Shown here in pieces: positions 13,677-20,731 of a stretch of DNA of 20,999 nt. The first letter of the stretch is position 1. Each line of letters opens with the position of its first letter. Source of the DNA: JBHJOF01 sp050330055 (GTDB lineage Bacteria > Pseudomonadota > Alphaproteobacteria > Kiloniellales > JAKSDN01); assembly GCA_050330055.1 (NCBI GenBank), contig JBHJOF010000001.1:1-20999 (forward strand). The letters run 5' to 3'. The position numbers were made by a program, and so were the translations under genes. Under the pieces are notes generated by a model. The model ran no database searches and was not told the origin of the DNA. It saw only the letters and a list, made by a program, of their open reading frames with translations.

Positions 13677-14096
13677 GTGCAAAAGCAGGCTTGGCGCTTG
13701 CAGTGGAGCGAGCGCTTCGAGGTCGGCGTGGCGGCGCTCGATGCCGACCATCGCGAGCTGGTGCGGCTGATCGACGCGGCCTGCAGCGCCGCCCAGCAGG
13801 GTCAGCGGGCCGAGCTCTTGGCGATCCTCGGCCAGACCGTCGAACTGGCCGCCGCGCATTTCGAGCGCGAGGAGGCTGTCCTTAAGACCATTCCCGGTAT
13901 CGAGCGGGAGCTCACGAGCCATGCCAAGGGGCACGAGCGCAACATCGAGCGGCTGACGACTATTCGGCAGAGCCTCTCGTCAGGCGACGGCCTCGGCGAC
14001 GTCGACCAGCTCTGCAGCGAGTTGATCGATTGGTTCGTCCGGCAAGCCGTCGGCCACGATTCCAAGATCCGCGGCTACTTCCACAACGGACGGTGA
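13677..14096 (+). CDS. Bacteriohemerythrin (hemerythrin-like di-iron protein) with an altered ligand
   Basis: The 139-residue protein is a single four-helix-bundle hemerythrin domain starting LQWSERFEVGVAALDADH. Hemerythrins bind O2 at a di-iron site, for storage, sensing or detoxification. Candidate ligands are H25, H61 and E65 (HFEREE), H82 and H86 (HAKGH) and D128. The classical His five residues before the Asp (H101/D106 in sipunculid hemerythrin) is Q123 here, in DWFVRQAVGHD, although H127 lies next to the Asp. The chosen start is GTG at 13677, with GTGGAGG six bases upstream; an in-frame TTG at 13656 is less likely. The gene is monocistronic, and TTTGTATAC-type motifs lie on both sides of it. 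The family is clear but the state of the iron site is not. Confidence 0.87.
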   Translation: MQKQAWRLQWSERFEVGVAALDADHRELVRLIDAACSAAQQGQRAELLAILGQTVELAAAHFEREEAVLKTIPGIERELTSHAKGHERNIERLTTIRQSLSSGDGLGDVDQLCSELIDWFVRQAVGHDSKIRGYFHNGR

Positions 14097-14357
14097 GAGC
14101 GGACATGACAAAGGTCCGGCCGTAAGCGGCCAGGCCATTGCGCCTTGGCATGAACTCGGTAGGCAAGTCTCGAGCCTGCGACCAGTTGGCTAGCATCGAA
14201 AGAACACAGTTCCTGGTGTCTTTGCCCGCGTTGTTTGTATACTAATTGGCAGGCTTTGGTGTCACCTGGGGAATGTCGAGTGATCCTGTTGGCCGACTAA
14301 GCAGCTTCGGAGATGAATTGCAACGACAGGCGCCTCTCACCCAGAGGGAGATGGAGC

Positions 14358-14708
14358 ATGAACGTATCGCCATTGATTGCAGTTGCGCTTCCCTTGAGTT
14401 TGCTGTTGCTGACCACCGCGGCTGGCTGCGCTCGGCAGGATTTTCCCACTAGGAAGCCCGCAGAGGTCCTGGTTCTACGCGATCCCCCTTCAGAGTTCGA
14501 ATGCTTTTGTGAGGATGCTCTGCCCATCACTGGCTTTATCTGCACAAGTTGCGACTACCATGACAAATGGGGCTGCCAATGCTGGTATATAAAGGCTGAA
14601 TCAAAAAGGGTGTCGGCGTTCACTGAGCCGGCGTCGTTGCGGTGGTCTGTCGACGGACGTCAAACTCAGGATCGGGGGCGAAGCTGCATGGCCGCAATAC
14701 CCAACTGA
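14358..14708 (+). CDS. Small Cys-rich lipoprotein, hypothetical
   Basis: The 116-residue product has a lipoprotein signal, MNVSPLIAVALPLSLLLLTT followed by AAGC, making C24 the lipidated cysteine. The mature part has three close cysteine pairs, C49-x-C51, C62-x-x-C65 and C73-x-C75, plus C110, suggesting disulphides or metal binding in the cell envelope. The ATG at 14358 follows GGGAGATGGAG; a further in-frame ATG at 14313 would spoil the signal peptide. The coding sequence is visibly richer in A/T than its neighbours (for example around 14580-14615), a possible sign of transfer. Beyond about residue 80 the sequence looks less protein-like, and a second frame with better codon use takes over near the end, so a frameshift cannot be excluded. 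I recognise no family. Confidence 0.5.
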   Translation: MNVSPLIAVALPLSLLLLTTAAGCARQDFPTRKPAEVLVLRDPPSEFECFCEDALPITGFICTSCDYHDKWGCQCWYIKAESKRVSAFTEPASLRWSVDGRQTQDRGRSCMAAIPN

Positions 14709-14848
14709 TGTCTTGGCGCGACCTGGTCGAGCATTGCAATCTGTCCATTGAGAACTTCCGCCCCAACCTGGCCAAGCGCTACGACGTTGCGCCTTTGCCA
14801 GACGTGACCATCGTGACGGCTGGTCGCGAGCCGCCTAAAGTGCGTTAG
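14708..14848 (+). CDS. Short hypothetical ORF coupled to the lipoprotein gene, possibly a gene remnant
   Basis: A 46-residue frame starts at an ATG overlapping the lipoprotein stop (TGATG). Its product begins MSWRDLVEHCNLSIENFRP and ends in AGREPPKVR. Third positions are strongly G/C, unlike chance ORFs and unlike the preceding lipoprotein gene, so it looks genuinely coding. In-frame sequence continues upstream to 14642, so it may be the 3' remnant of a longer gene broken by a frameshift, or a coupled small protein. There is no good ribosome-binding site and I do not recognise the family. Confidence 0.35.
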   Translation: MSWRDLVEHCNLSIENFRPNLAKRYDVAPLPDVTIVTAGREPPKVR

Positions 14849-14856
14849 GGATTGCT

Positions 14857-14982
14857 TCAGTCTTTGGGGACTGTTGGCAGCAGCCAGACTGCGGCGCCGC
14901 CGACGTGGTAGAGGATGACGGCGCACAGGTTGAGTACGGCCACGGCGAGGGCGATCAGTGTGATGCTGGGGATGCTTGGCAT
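14857..14982 (-). CDS. 41-residue single-pass membrane protein, hypothetical
   Basis: On the minus strand an ATG at 14982, with GGAG eight bases upstream, opens a 41-residue frame ending in TGA. The product begins MPSIPSITLIALAVAVLNLC and continues AVILYHVGGAAVWLLP, so nearly all of it is one or two hydrophobic segments. A clear ribosome-binding site, a continuous hydrophobic profile and G/C-rich third positions support a real small membrane protein. It lies downstream of the leftward tRNA-Asn and its putative terminator, and converges on the lipoprotein pair. Its function is unknown. Confidence 0.5.
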   Translation of the reverse strand: MPSIPSITLIALAVAVLNLCAVILYHVGGAAVWLLPTVPKD

Positions 14983-15045
14983 CGTGCCGTCTCCGCGTTG
15001 CAGGCAATCCGGAACGACGCGAAATCATGTGGTACCCAGAAAGCC

Positions 15046-15078
15046 GAAGGGGCCGGGCCAACCAGGCCCAACCCCTTC
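15046..15078 (-). terminator. Terminator hairpin downstream of tRNA-Asn
   Basis: GAAGGGG (15046-15052) pairs with CCCCTTC (15072-15078), with an inner stem GGGCC (15055-15059) and GGCCC (15065-15069). It begins eight bases past the tRNA 3' end. Leftward it is followed by a short T-rich patch; rightward by TTCTTCT. It could work in both directions. Confidence 0.6.
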
Positions 15079-15085
15079 TTCTAAT

Positions 15086-15161
<76 letters not shown>

Positions 15162-15222
15162 TCAGGGGCCGGCTGCAACTTTCTCAGCCGGGCCATTGCC
15201 GCCGGGTTTTCCGGAGCGCGGC

Positions 15223-15251
15223 GTTATATCAACCGGCGGGCACCCCGTAAA
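15223..15251 (-). promoter_or_regulatory. Sigma-70-type promoter for tRNA-Asn
   Basis: On the minus strand TTTACG (15251-15246) and TATAAC (15228-15223) are separated by exactly 17 bp. The -10 element lies about 60 bp upstream of the tRNA 5' end. It falls in the 195-bp gap after the phosphatase-family gene, which shows no other gene. Confidence 0.55.
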
Positions 15252-15356
15252 CCCTTTGCCGCAGGCGCCACCGGCTCGGCCGGGGCCTGGTTAGCGCAGC
15301 ACGACCCAACAAAGCCTTAAACGCATCGTCCGGCCGCTTGGGGGCCGCGTACCTCC

Positions 15357-16994
15357 TTACATAGGCGGCGGCGACCGCCCGTCCATCCGGTTCGGCGCCG
15401 GCTCGCCCGTGAGCTGCAGGATCATGGGCGCCAGGTCGACCAGCTTGGTGCCCTCGAGCTCGGCGCCGGCCGGCAGTCCCGGGCCCTGGGCGATGAAGAA
15501 GCCGTTGCGGTGGTGGCCGCCGCTGCGCCGCGGCGCGAAGGGGCCGATGCGGCCGAGGCCGGGATGATCGACCACGTCGTAGACCGCAGCATTGTCCCAC
15601 AACACCACCAGGTCGCCCTGCAGGCCGCCCTCGTCGAGCACGGCGGCGCCCTCTCGGGTGCGCACCACCTCGTGCACCGGTCTGCGGCCGGTGCGCGGGT
15701 CCTCGAGCGCGAGGAGGCAGCCGCGGACCTCGTCGCACAGTGCATCGTAGTCCGCCTGCGGCACCAGGCCGTCACGCTCGCGGCCCTGCAGGTTAATGCG
15801 CACGTGGCCGTCGTCGCCGACGGCCGGCAGGGCGAAGGCGCGCATCCGTGGCCAGTCGCGGCTGTACCACATGGCCGGCGAGAAGTAGGGCCGGAAGCGG
15901 TAGGGGTACTGCGGGCCGGACGCTTCGCCCAGCAGCCGCTCGACCCGGTCGCCCAGCTCCATCAGCAGGCTCTTGCGCAGCAGGCGGCGCAGCGGGTTCG
16001 GGTCGGCCTTGCTGGCCCAGACCGAGCGCACCCAGCCGAGGTTGAGGGGACGCAGCTTTGGCGCCGGCGGCGGGCTGCCGGCCGGGCCGCCGTCCGCCGC
16101 CAGGCCGACCCGGCCGGGGAAGCTGTGGCGGTACAGCAGCTCCGGCAGCATCGCCATGTTGGCGTTGTCCAGGTTGCTGGTCTCCATGCCTTCCTGCGAG
16201 AAGATCACGATGCGGGCGTCCGCGGGGGCGGCCTGCAGGATCTCGCCGACCGCACGGTCGACCGCGGCATAGATCGCCAGCAGCGGCGCCTCGTCCTCCA
16301 TCATGCCGGCGAAGGCGCGGCTCCAGGGATGCTCGGGCCGGTTGAAATGCCAGAAGTAATGGCCTGCCCCGTGGGTCTCGCCGAAGGCGGTGAGGAACAG
16401 ATCCCAGCGCTCGCGCCGCAGCAGGTCGGCGCAGACCCGTCCGCGCAGCGCAATGCCCTCGAGCAGGCGCCGGTGCAGGCGGCGCATCGAGCCCCTTTTC
16501 CAGATGCGCGCGTGGTCGCGCTGGAAGGCCGGGTGCGGGCCATGAGCCTGCTTGATCTCGGCATAGAGGCCGGGCGGGTCCGAGACCGCCGGCGTGCAGG
16601 GCGAATGGCTACCCCAGGCCAGCATCTGCAGCCCGCTCACCTTGTCGCTGAGGGGCACGTCCGGCAGGTCGAAGACGGCGACCCGGGCCCGGCTGCCCAG
16701 GGCGTAGAAGGGCAGTGCGGCGCCATAGTCGTAGGCGCCCCGGCTGATACCGTAGCGCTCGGCGTGGAAGCGGACGTTCTGCCAGTAGCCGGTGGTCTCC
16801 GGCCAGCAGCCGGTCAGCAGGATCGGCCAGGCCACCTCGCTGGGATTGAACTGCGTGCCCTCGACCCGGCCATAGGCGCCGGCGGCCTTCAGGCGTGCCA
16901 GGGTGGGCAGCTTGCCGGCCGCCGCCCAGTCCTCGATCAGCGAGGCTTCGGCGGCATCCAGGCCGATGGCGATGACCGGGCCGCTCCTAGTCAT
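15357..16994 (-). CDS. Alkaline-phosphatase-superfamily protein (type I phosphodiesterase/pyrophosphatase-like)
   Basis: The 545-residue protein has the alkaline-phosphatase-superfamily start MTRSGPVIAIGLDAAEASLI, where D13 is the first metal ligand. NPSEVAWPILLTG (50-62) follows, with S52 as the likely nucleophile, then a second ligand region FGETHGAGHYFWH (204-216) and GGHHRNGFFIAQGPG (492-506), which gives the late histidine. There is no signal peptide, so it is probably cytoplasmic. The usual SDHG motif with two metal ligands reads SQEGM (266-270) here, so activity may be altered or lost. It lies between two tRNA genes on the same strand, 71 bp after tRNA-Cys, and may be read through from it. 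No ribosome-binding site lies directly before the ATG. A seven-codon upstream frame (17010-16987) ends just inside the gene. Annotators usually call such proteins alkaline phosphatase family or nucleotide pyrophosphatase; the substrate is unknown. Confidence 0.85.
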   Translation of the reverse strand: MTRSGPVIAIGLDAAEASLIEDWAAAGKLPTLARLKAAGAYGRVEGTQFNPSEVAWPILLTGCWPETTGYWQNVRFHAERYGISRGAYDYGAALPFYALGSRARVAVFDLPDVPLSDKVSGLQMLAWGSHSPCTPAVSDPPGLYAEIKQAHGPHPAFQRDHARIWKRGSMRRLHRRLLEGIALRGRVCADLLRRERWDLFLTAFGETHGAGHYFWHFNRPEHPWSRAFAGMMEDEAPLLAIYAAVDRAVGEILQAAPADARIVIFSQEGMETSNLDNANMAMLPELLYRHSFPGRVGLAADGGPAGSPPPAPKLRPLNLGWVRSVWASKADPNPLRRLLRKSLLMELGDRVERLLGEASGPQYPYRFRPYFSPAMWYSRDWPRMRAFALPAVGDDGHVRINLQGRERDGLVPQADYDALCDEVRGCLLALEDPRTGRRPVHEVVRTREGAAVLDEGGLQGDLVVLWDNAAVYDVVDHPGLGRIGPFAPRRSGGHHRNGFFIAQGPGLPAGAELEGTKLVDLAPMILQLTGEPAPNRMDGRSPPPM

Positions 16995-17064
16995 GGTCGT
17001 TCTGGGGCATGGTCCTTCCAGGCTGCCATCCCCTGGGCGATAGGCCTAAGGAAAGTTTGGGAAG

Positions 17065-17138
17065 TGGAGGCCCGGGCCGGAATCGAACCGACGTACGAGG
17101 CTTTGCAGGCCTCTGCATAACCACTCTGCCACCGGGCC
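17065..17138 (-). tRNA. tRNA-Cys (anticodon GCA)
   Basis: Read leftward, a full 74-base tRNA folds with acceptor stem GGCCCGG paired to CCGGGCC, anticodon loop CTGCAAA with GCA at 17106-17104, a T-arm with GGTTCGATTCC, discriminator T (characteristic of tRNA-Cys) and an encoded CCA. It precedes the phosphatase-family gene on the same strand. Confidence 0.97.
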
Positions 17139-17195
17139 CCGGCCATGCCTGTGCCGCGGCTGCGCGATCCCCGAGATGTATGCTGGGGCCGAGGA

Positions 17196-17225
17196 GATAT
17201 AAAGGCCGCTCCCCAAGCTGGTCAA
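17196..17225 (-). promoter_or_regulatory. Candidate promoter for tRNA-Cys
   Basis: On the minus strand TTGACC (17225-17220) and TATATC (17201-17196) are 18 bp apart, and the -10 lies about 60 bp before the tRNA 5' end. The phosphatase-family gene downstream may share this transcript. Confidence 0.5.
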
Positions 17226-17307
17226 GCGACCGTCGGGCGGCCTGTCGGCCGGGTCAAACGTCGCGCTCGAGCGCCGCCGCCTGCGCCTCCAGCCCCTTGC
17301 TGCGGCG

Positions 17308-17336
17308 TTGTCTTTGCCGTGCCTGCCACCTATAAC
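17308..17336 (+). promoter_or_regulatory. Sigma-70-type promoter for the pcm-like gene
   Basis: TTGTCT (17308-17313) and TATAAC (17331-17336) are separated by exactly 17 bp. Transcription would start near 17343, giving a leader of about 85 bases before the GTG at 17428. It could also drive tolC. Confidence 0.55.
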
Positions 17337-17427
17337 TCCTGGGCAGGCGCGGGGGCCCGCGGTCGCTCTTCAGCGCTGCAAAGGGGCACTAGATTACAGC
17401 ATCGAGAGACCGGGCGGAGGGACGGAC

Positions 17428-18099
17428 GTGGACTACGCGGCGGCGCGCCTCAACATGGTCGAATCCCAGCTTCGCACGAACAGGGTGTCGACCCCCGCTT
17501 TGATCGAGGCCTTCGAGACGGTGCCGCGCGAGCGCTTCCTGCCCGAATCCATGCGGGGTATCGCCTACATCGACGAGGACCTTCCGCTCGGCTCACCGGA
17601 CCAGCACGGCGGGGGACGCCATCTCATGGAGCCGATGGTGCTGGCCCGCCTGCTGCAGGCGGCGGCGGGGCAGCCGGGCGACGTGGTGCTGGAGATCGGC
17701 AGCGGCAGCGGCTACGCGGCGGCGATCCTGGCGCGGCTAGCCGCCACGGTGGTGGCGCTGGAGAGCGATCCGGAGCTGGCCAGGCAGGCCAATGCGCTGC
17801 TCAACGAGCTGGGCGCCGACAATGCGGTCGTGGTCACCGGGCCGCTTGGCGAGGGCTATCCGAAACAGGCGCCCTACAACGTGATCCTGATCGACGGCGC
17901 CGTGAGCGCGGTGCCCAAGGCGATCAGCGATCAGCTCGCCGACGGCGGCCGGCTGGTTGCAGTGGTCAAGGAGGGCGTGGGACTCGGTCGTGCAATATTG
18001 GCACAGCGTAGCGGCGACCACGTCGCCCAGCGGGTTCTGTTCGACGCGGCAACGCCCTATCTGCCGGAGTTCGAGGCAGAGCCGGGATTCGTGTTCTAG
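17428..18099 (+). CDS. Protein-L-isoaspartate O-methyltransferase-like protein
   Basis: The 223-residue cytoplasmic SAM-dependent methyltransferase has the Pcm family layout: MDYAAARLNMVESQLRTNRV at the start, PRERFLPE (33-40), a LMEPMVLARLLQ segment (66-77) in place of the usual APHMVA region, and the SAM-binding motif VLEIGSGSGY (87-96). True Pcm repairs isoaspartyl residues; this alphaproteobacterial subgroup is assigned by homology only. The GTG at 17428 is used because GGAGGGACGG lies just upstream and homologues begin with the same residues; an in-frame start further upstream would add 40 unrelated residues. It lies next to tolC, as in many Rhodospirillales genomes. Confidence 0.88.
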   Translation: MDYAAARLNMVESQLRTNRVSTPALIEAFETVPRERFLPESMRGIAYIDEDLPLGSPDQHGGGRHLMEPMVLARLLQAAAGQPGDVVLEIGSGSGYAAAILARLAATVVALESDPELARQANALLNELGADNAVVVTGPLGEGYPKQAPYNVILIDGAVSAVPKAISDQLADGGRLVAVVKEGVGLGRAILAQRSGDHVAQRVLFDAATPYLPEFEAEPGFVF

Positions 18100-18211
18100 C
18101 GCATCCTGACGAGCCGGCGTCCCGGCCCCACCTATAGCTGGGGGTCCGAAGGGGAAGAATGAGCGGCATAGTGGGCCCGATTCGCGACTTCCATCCATCA
18201 CGGAGCGATCC

Positions 18212-19639
18212 ATGATACAAAGCGGCGCCATGACGAGGGTTGGGATGCTGCGGTTTGTCGTGCTACGGGCTTGGCGTTGGGCGGGGCTTTCCGGGCTCCT
18301 GCTCGGGTTCGCGAGCGGACCGGCCGCGGCGCAGAGCCTGGAAGAGGCCTTGGCTACGGCCTATGCGACGAACCCGACCCTGCAGGCGGCCCGCGCCGCC
18401 CTGCGTACGACTAACGAGCAGGTGCCGCAGGCCCTGTCCAACTGGCGCCCCCGGGTCACCCTGCAGGGCTCCGGCGGAGTCCAGGAGCTGGACAGCACCA
18501 GCGGCCGCTCCACCCTGTCGCGCGAGGAGGACTCGGTCACCACCTTTCCCCTCGAGGCCGAACTCAGCGTCACCCAGCCGCTCTATCGCGGCGGCCGCAC
18601 CCAGGCGGATACCCGGCGCGCCGAGGCCACGGTCTGGGCCCAGCGCGCCAGCCTTGCCAATACCGAGCAGGACATCCTGTTCCGCGTCGCCTCCTCCTAC
18701 GTGGACGTCTGGCGCGATCAGTCGGTGCTCGAGCTGAACCAGAGCAACGAGCGGGTGCTGAGCCGCCAGCTCGAGGCGACGCGCGACCGCTTCGAGGTCG
18801 GCGAGGTCACCCGCACCGACGTGGCCCAGTCGGAGTCCCGGCTGGCCAGCGCCACCGGTGGTCGGGTGCGGGCCGAGGGCGACCTGTCCTCGAGCCGCGC
18901 CCTCTTCCAGGAATTGGTCGGCTTTGCCGCCGGCGTTCTGGAGTCAGTCCCTCCGGTGGACGGCCTGCCGGCCAGCCAGGACGAGCTGCTCGCCCTGGCC
19001 AGGGACAACAATCCGGCGGTGGTCCAGGCCATGTTTGCCGAAGAAGCGGAACGTCACAATGTCCGGCTGCAGTTCGGCCAGATGCTGCCCGAGCTGTCTC
19101 TGGTCGGCTCGCTATCGCACTCGCAGGACACTACCAGCACCACCGACGAGACCGACCGGGCCCGCGTCGTTGCCCAGCTCTCGGTGCCGCTCTACCAGCA
19201 GGGCTTCGTCTCCAGCCAGATCCGCGAGGCCAAGCAGCGTGCCAGCCAGCGTCGGGTCGAGATCGACGAGGCGCGGCGGCGGGTCGAGCAGGAGGCGATC
19301 TCCGCCTGGGAGGCGCTGCAGACCGCCCGGGCTCAGATCGTCGCCTTTCGCGCCGAGGTCGAGTCGGCTGGCATCGCGCTCGAAGGCGTGCGCCAGGAGA
19401 ATGCGGTCGGCGCGCGCACTATCCTCGATATCCTGGATGCCGAGCAGGAGTATCTCGATGCCCAGGTCAACCTGGTACGGGCGCAACGCGACGAGATCGT
19501 GGCGAGCTATCAGGTGCTCCAGGCGGCCGGACGCATGACGGCGCGGAATCTCAACTTGCCGGTCACGCTCTACGATCCACAGATCGACCTGGAGAAGGTC
19601 CGCGATGTCTGGTTCGGTTTCGGATCGATCCCGGACTAG
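18212..19639 (+). CDS. tolC: TolC-family outer-membrane efflux protein
   Basis: The 475-residue protein is an outer-membrane channel of the TolC family, the exit duct for type I secretion and RND-type efflux. A signal peptide ends at A40 (FASGPAAA before QSLEEALATAYATNPTLQAA). Two structural repeats follow, each with long heptad-rich helices and a strand region (EAELSVTQPLYRGGRTQADT in the first, VVAQLSVPLYQQGFVSSQIR in the second). The C-terminal half ends with YQVLQAAGRMTARNLNLPV. The ATG at 18212, with GGAG upstream, was chosen; an in-frame ATG at 18230 is an alternative. No inner-membrane pump partner is adjacent, which is usual for shared TolC channels. Confidence 0.93.
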   Translation: MIQSGAMTRVGMLRFVVLRAWRWAGLSGLLLGFASGPAAAQSLEEALATAYATNPTLQAARAALRTTNEQVPQALSNWRPRVTLQGSGGVQELDSTSGRSTLSREEDSVTTFPLEAELSVTQPLYRGGRTQADTRRAEATVWAQRASLANTEQDILFRVASSYVDVWRDQSVLELNQSNERVLSRQLEATRDRFEVGEVTRTDVAQSESRLASATGGRVRAEGDLSSSRALFQELVGFAAGVLESVPPVDGLPASQDELLALARDNNPAVVQAMFAEEAERHNVRLQFGQMLPELSLVGSLSHSQDTTSTTDETDRARVVAQLSVPLYQQGFVSSQIREAKQRASQRRVEIDEARRRVEQEAISAWEALQTARAQIVAFRAEVESAGIALEGVRQENAVGARTILDILDAEQEYLDAQVNLVRAQRDEIVASYQVLQAAGRMTARNLNLPVTLYDPQIDLEKVRDVWFGFGSIPD

Positions 19640-19780
19640 GCCCGGCGCGGCTGGGGCCGCCCGTCCGAACGGCGTCCAGCAGGGCGCTGACCGGCGTTGG
19701 GTCGGGCACGGAGCCGGCGCCATGCGAGCAAACCGCGGGCTGGCGGTGGCGCCGCCAATGGGTTATTTCCTCTCATGGGA

Positions 19781-19789
19781 TGCTATAGT
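19781..19789 (+). promoter_or_regulatory. Extended -10 promoter element of popZ
   Basis: TGC-TATAGT is an extended -10 element 32 bp before the popZ start codon. A weak TTATTT lies upstream at 19763-19768. A small hairpin, GAGTC-TTGG-GACTC (19803-19816), falls in the short leader. The 181-bp gap after tolC holds nothing else recognisable. Confidence 0.5.
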
Positions 19790-19820
19790 CTGCTGAACAG
19801 TCGAGTCTTGGGACTCTTGA

Positions 19821-20606
19821 GTGATGAGTGAGCCGAATAGCCAGGGCGAGCCGACCATGGAGGAGATCCTGGCCTCGATCCGGAAGATCATCTCCGAGGA
19901 CGGGCCAGACGCCGAGGCGGCCAGCGAGGCGGAGGCCGCCGATACGGCGGTGGCGGAGCAGCCAGAGGAGGTCCAGCCGGAGGCGGAGCGCGCCGAAACT
20001 CCGGCGTCAGCGGCCGCCGAAGAGGACGAGGACGTGCTCGACCTCACCCAGGAGGTCAAGGAGGACGGCACCGTCGTCGACCTCAAGGCCAAGCGCGACG
20101 GCGCGGCGGACTCCATGCCGGTGGCCGAGCCGGAGCCCGAACCAGAGCCAGAGCCCGAACCGGAGCCTCCGGCAGCCGAGGAGCCCGCCGATCTCGAGCT
20201 GTCGGACGACGCATTCGCCGCCGAGCCGGCCCCCTCGGTAGAGGAGCCGGAGCCCGAGCCAGAGGTGGTCGAGGCGGCGGCCGAAATGCCGGAGCCGGAA
20301 CCGGTACCGGAGCCGGCCATGGCCGCCGCGGCGGCGGCGCCCGAGGTGGAGGAAGCCGGACTGCTCGCCAACCAGACGCGCGATGCCGCCACCGCCTCGC
20401 TGGTCGAGCTGGCAATGACCGCGGGCCTGGGCAGCAGCGGGCGTGACGGCGCGACGGGCGCCTCGGGCCAGACCTTGGAGATGCTGGTGCGCGAGGCGCT
20501 GCGGCCTTACCTCAAGTCCTGGCTGGACGAGAATCTCGCTCCCCTGGTGGAGCGCATCGTCCGTGAAGAGATCCAGAAAATGGTCAAGCGGGCCGAGTAC
20601 CGCTAG
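19821..20606 (+). CDS. popZ: PopZ-family (DUF2497) polar organising protein
   Basis: The 261-residue acidic protein has the PopZ architecture. A short conserved N-terminal helix, PTMEEILASIRKIISEDG, is followed by a long disordered region rich in Glu, Pro and Ala (about residues 30-190, including runs of Glu-Pro pairs). The conserved C-terminal oligomerisation region is TLEMLVREALRPYLKSWLDE and NLAPLVERIVREEIQKMV. In Caulobacter, PopZ forms a polar matrix that tethers the ParB/parS centromere and recruits cell-cycle kinases. Translation starts at GTG 19821 or, more likely, at the adjacent ATG 19824. The gene lies directly before valS, a conserved alphaproteobacterial arrangement. Confidence 0.9.
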   Translation: MMSEPNSQGEPTMEEILASIRKIISEDGPDAEAASEAEAADTAVAEQPEEVQPEAERAETPASAAAEEDEDVLDLTQEVKEDGTVVDLKAKRDGAADSMPVAEPEPEPEPEPEPEPPAAEEPADLELSDDAFAAEPAPSVEEPEPEPEVVEAAAEMPEPEPVPEPAMAAAAAAPEVEEAGLLANQTRDAATASLVELAMTAGLGSSGRDGATGASGQTLEMLVREALRPYLKSWLDENLAPLVERIVREEIQKMVKRAEYR

Positions 20607-20731
20607 CGACCGTCGCCCAGATATCCGCCGACCCCTCGGGGGCTTCAGGCTTGGCGCGCCGAGCGCCACGCCGCCATGATCCCACAGAAGGGCAGGCTCC
20701 AGCAGGAATGTGACCAGAGGACGAGCCAGCC

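Noticed and set aside
14246..14452. Rightward 68-codon frame overlapping the lipoprotein start
   Set aside because: No family resemblance, and it overlaps the better-supported lipoprotein signal peptide in another frame.
15510..17120. Long rightward open frame opposite the phosphatase-family gene, running through tRNA-Cys
   Set aside because: The minus-strand gene has clear superfamily motifs, and the rightward frame overlaps a tRNA and is Arg/Ala/Gly-rich low complexity.
20120..20300. Tandem Glu-Pro codon repeats as a microsatellite or mobile repeat
   Set aside because: It is the disordered acidic linker normal for PopZ-family proteins.
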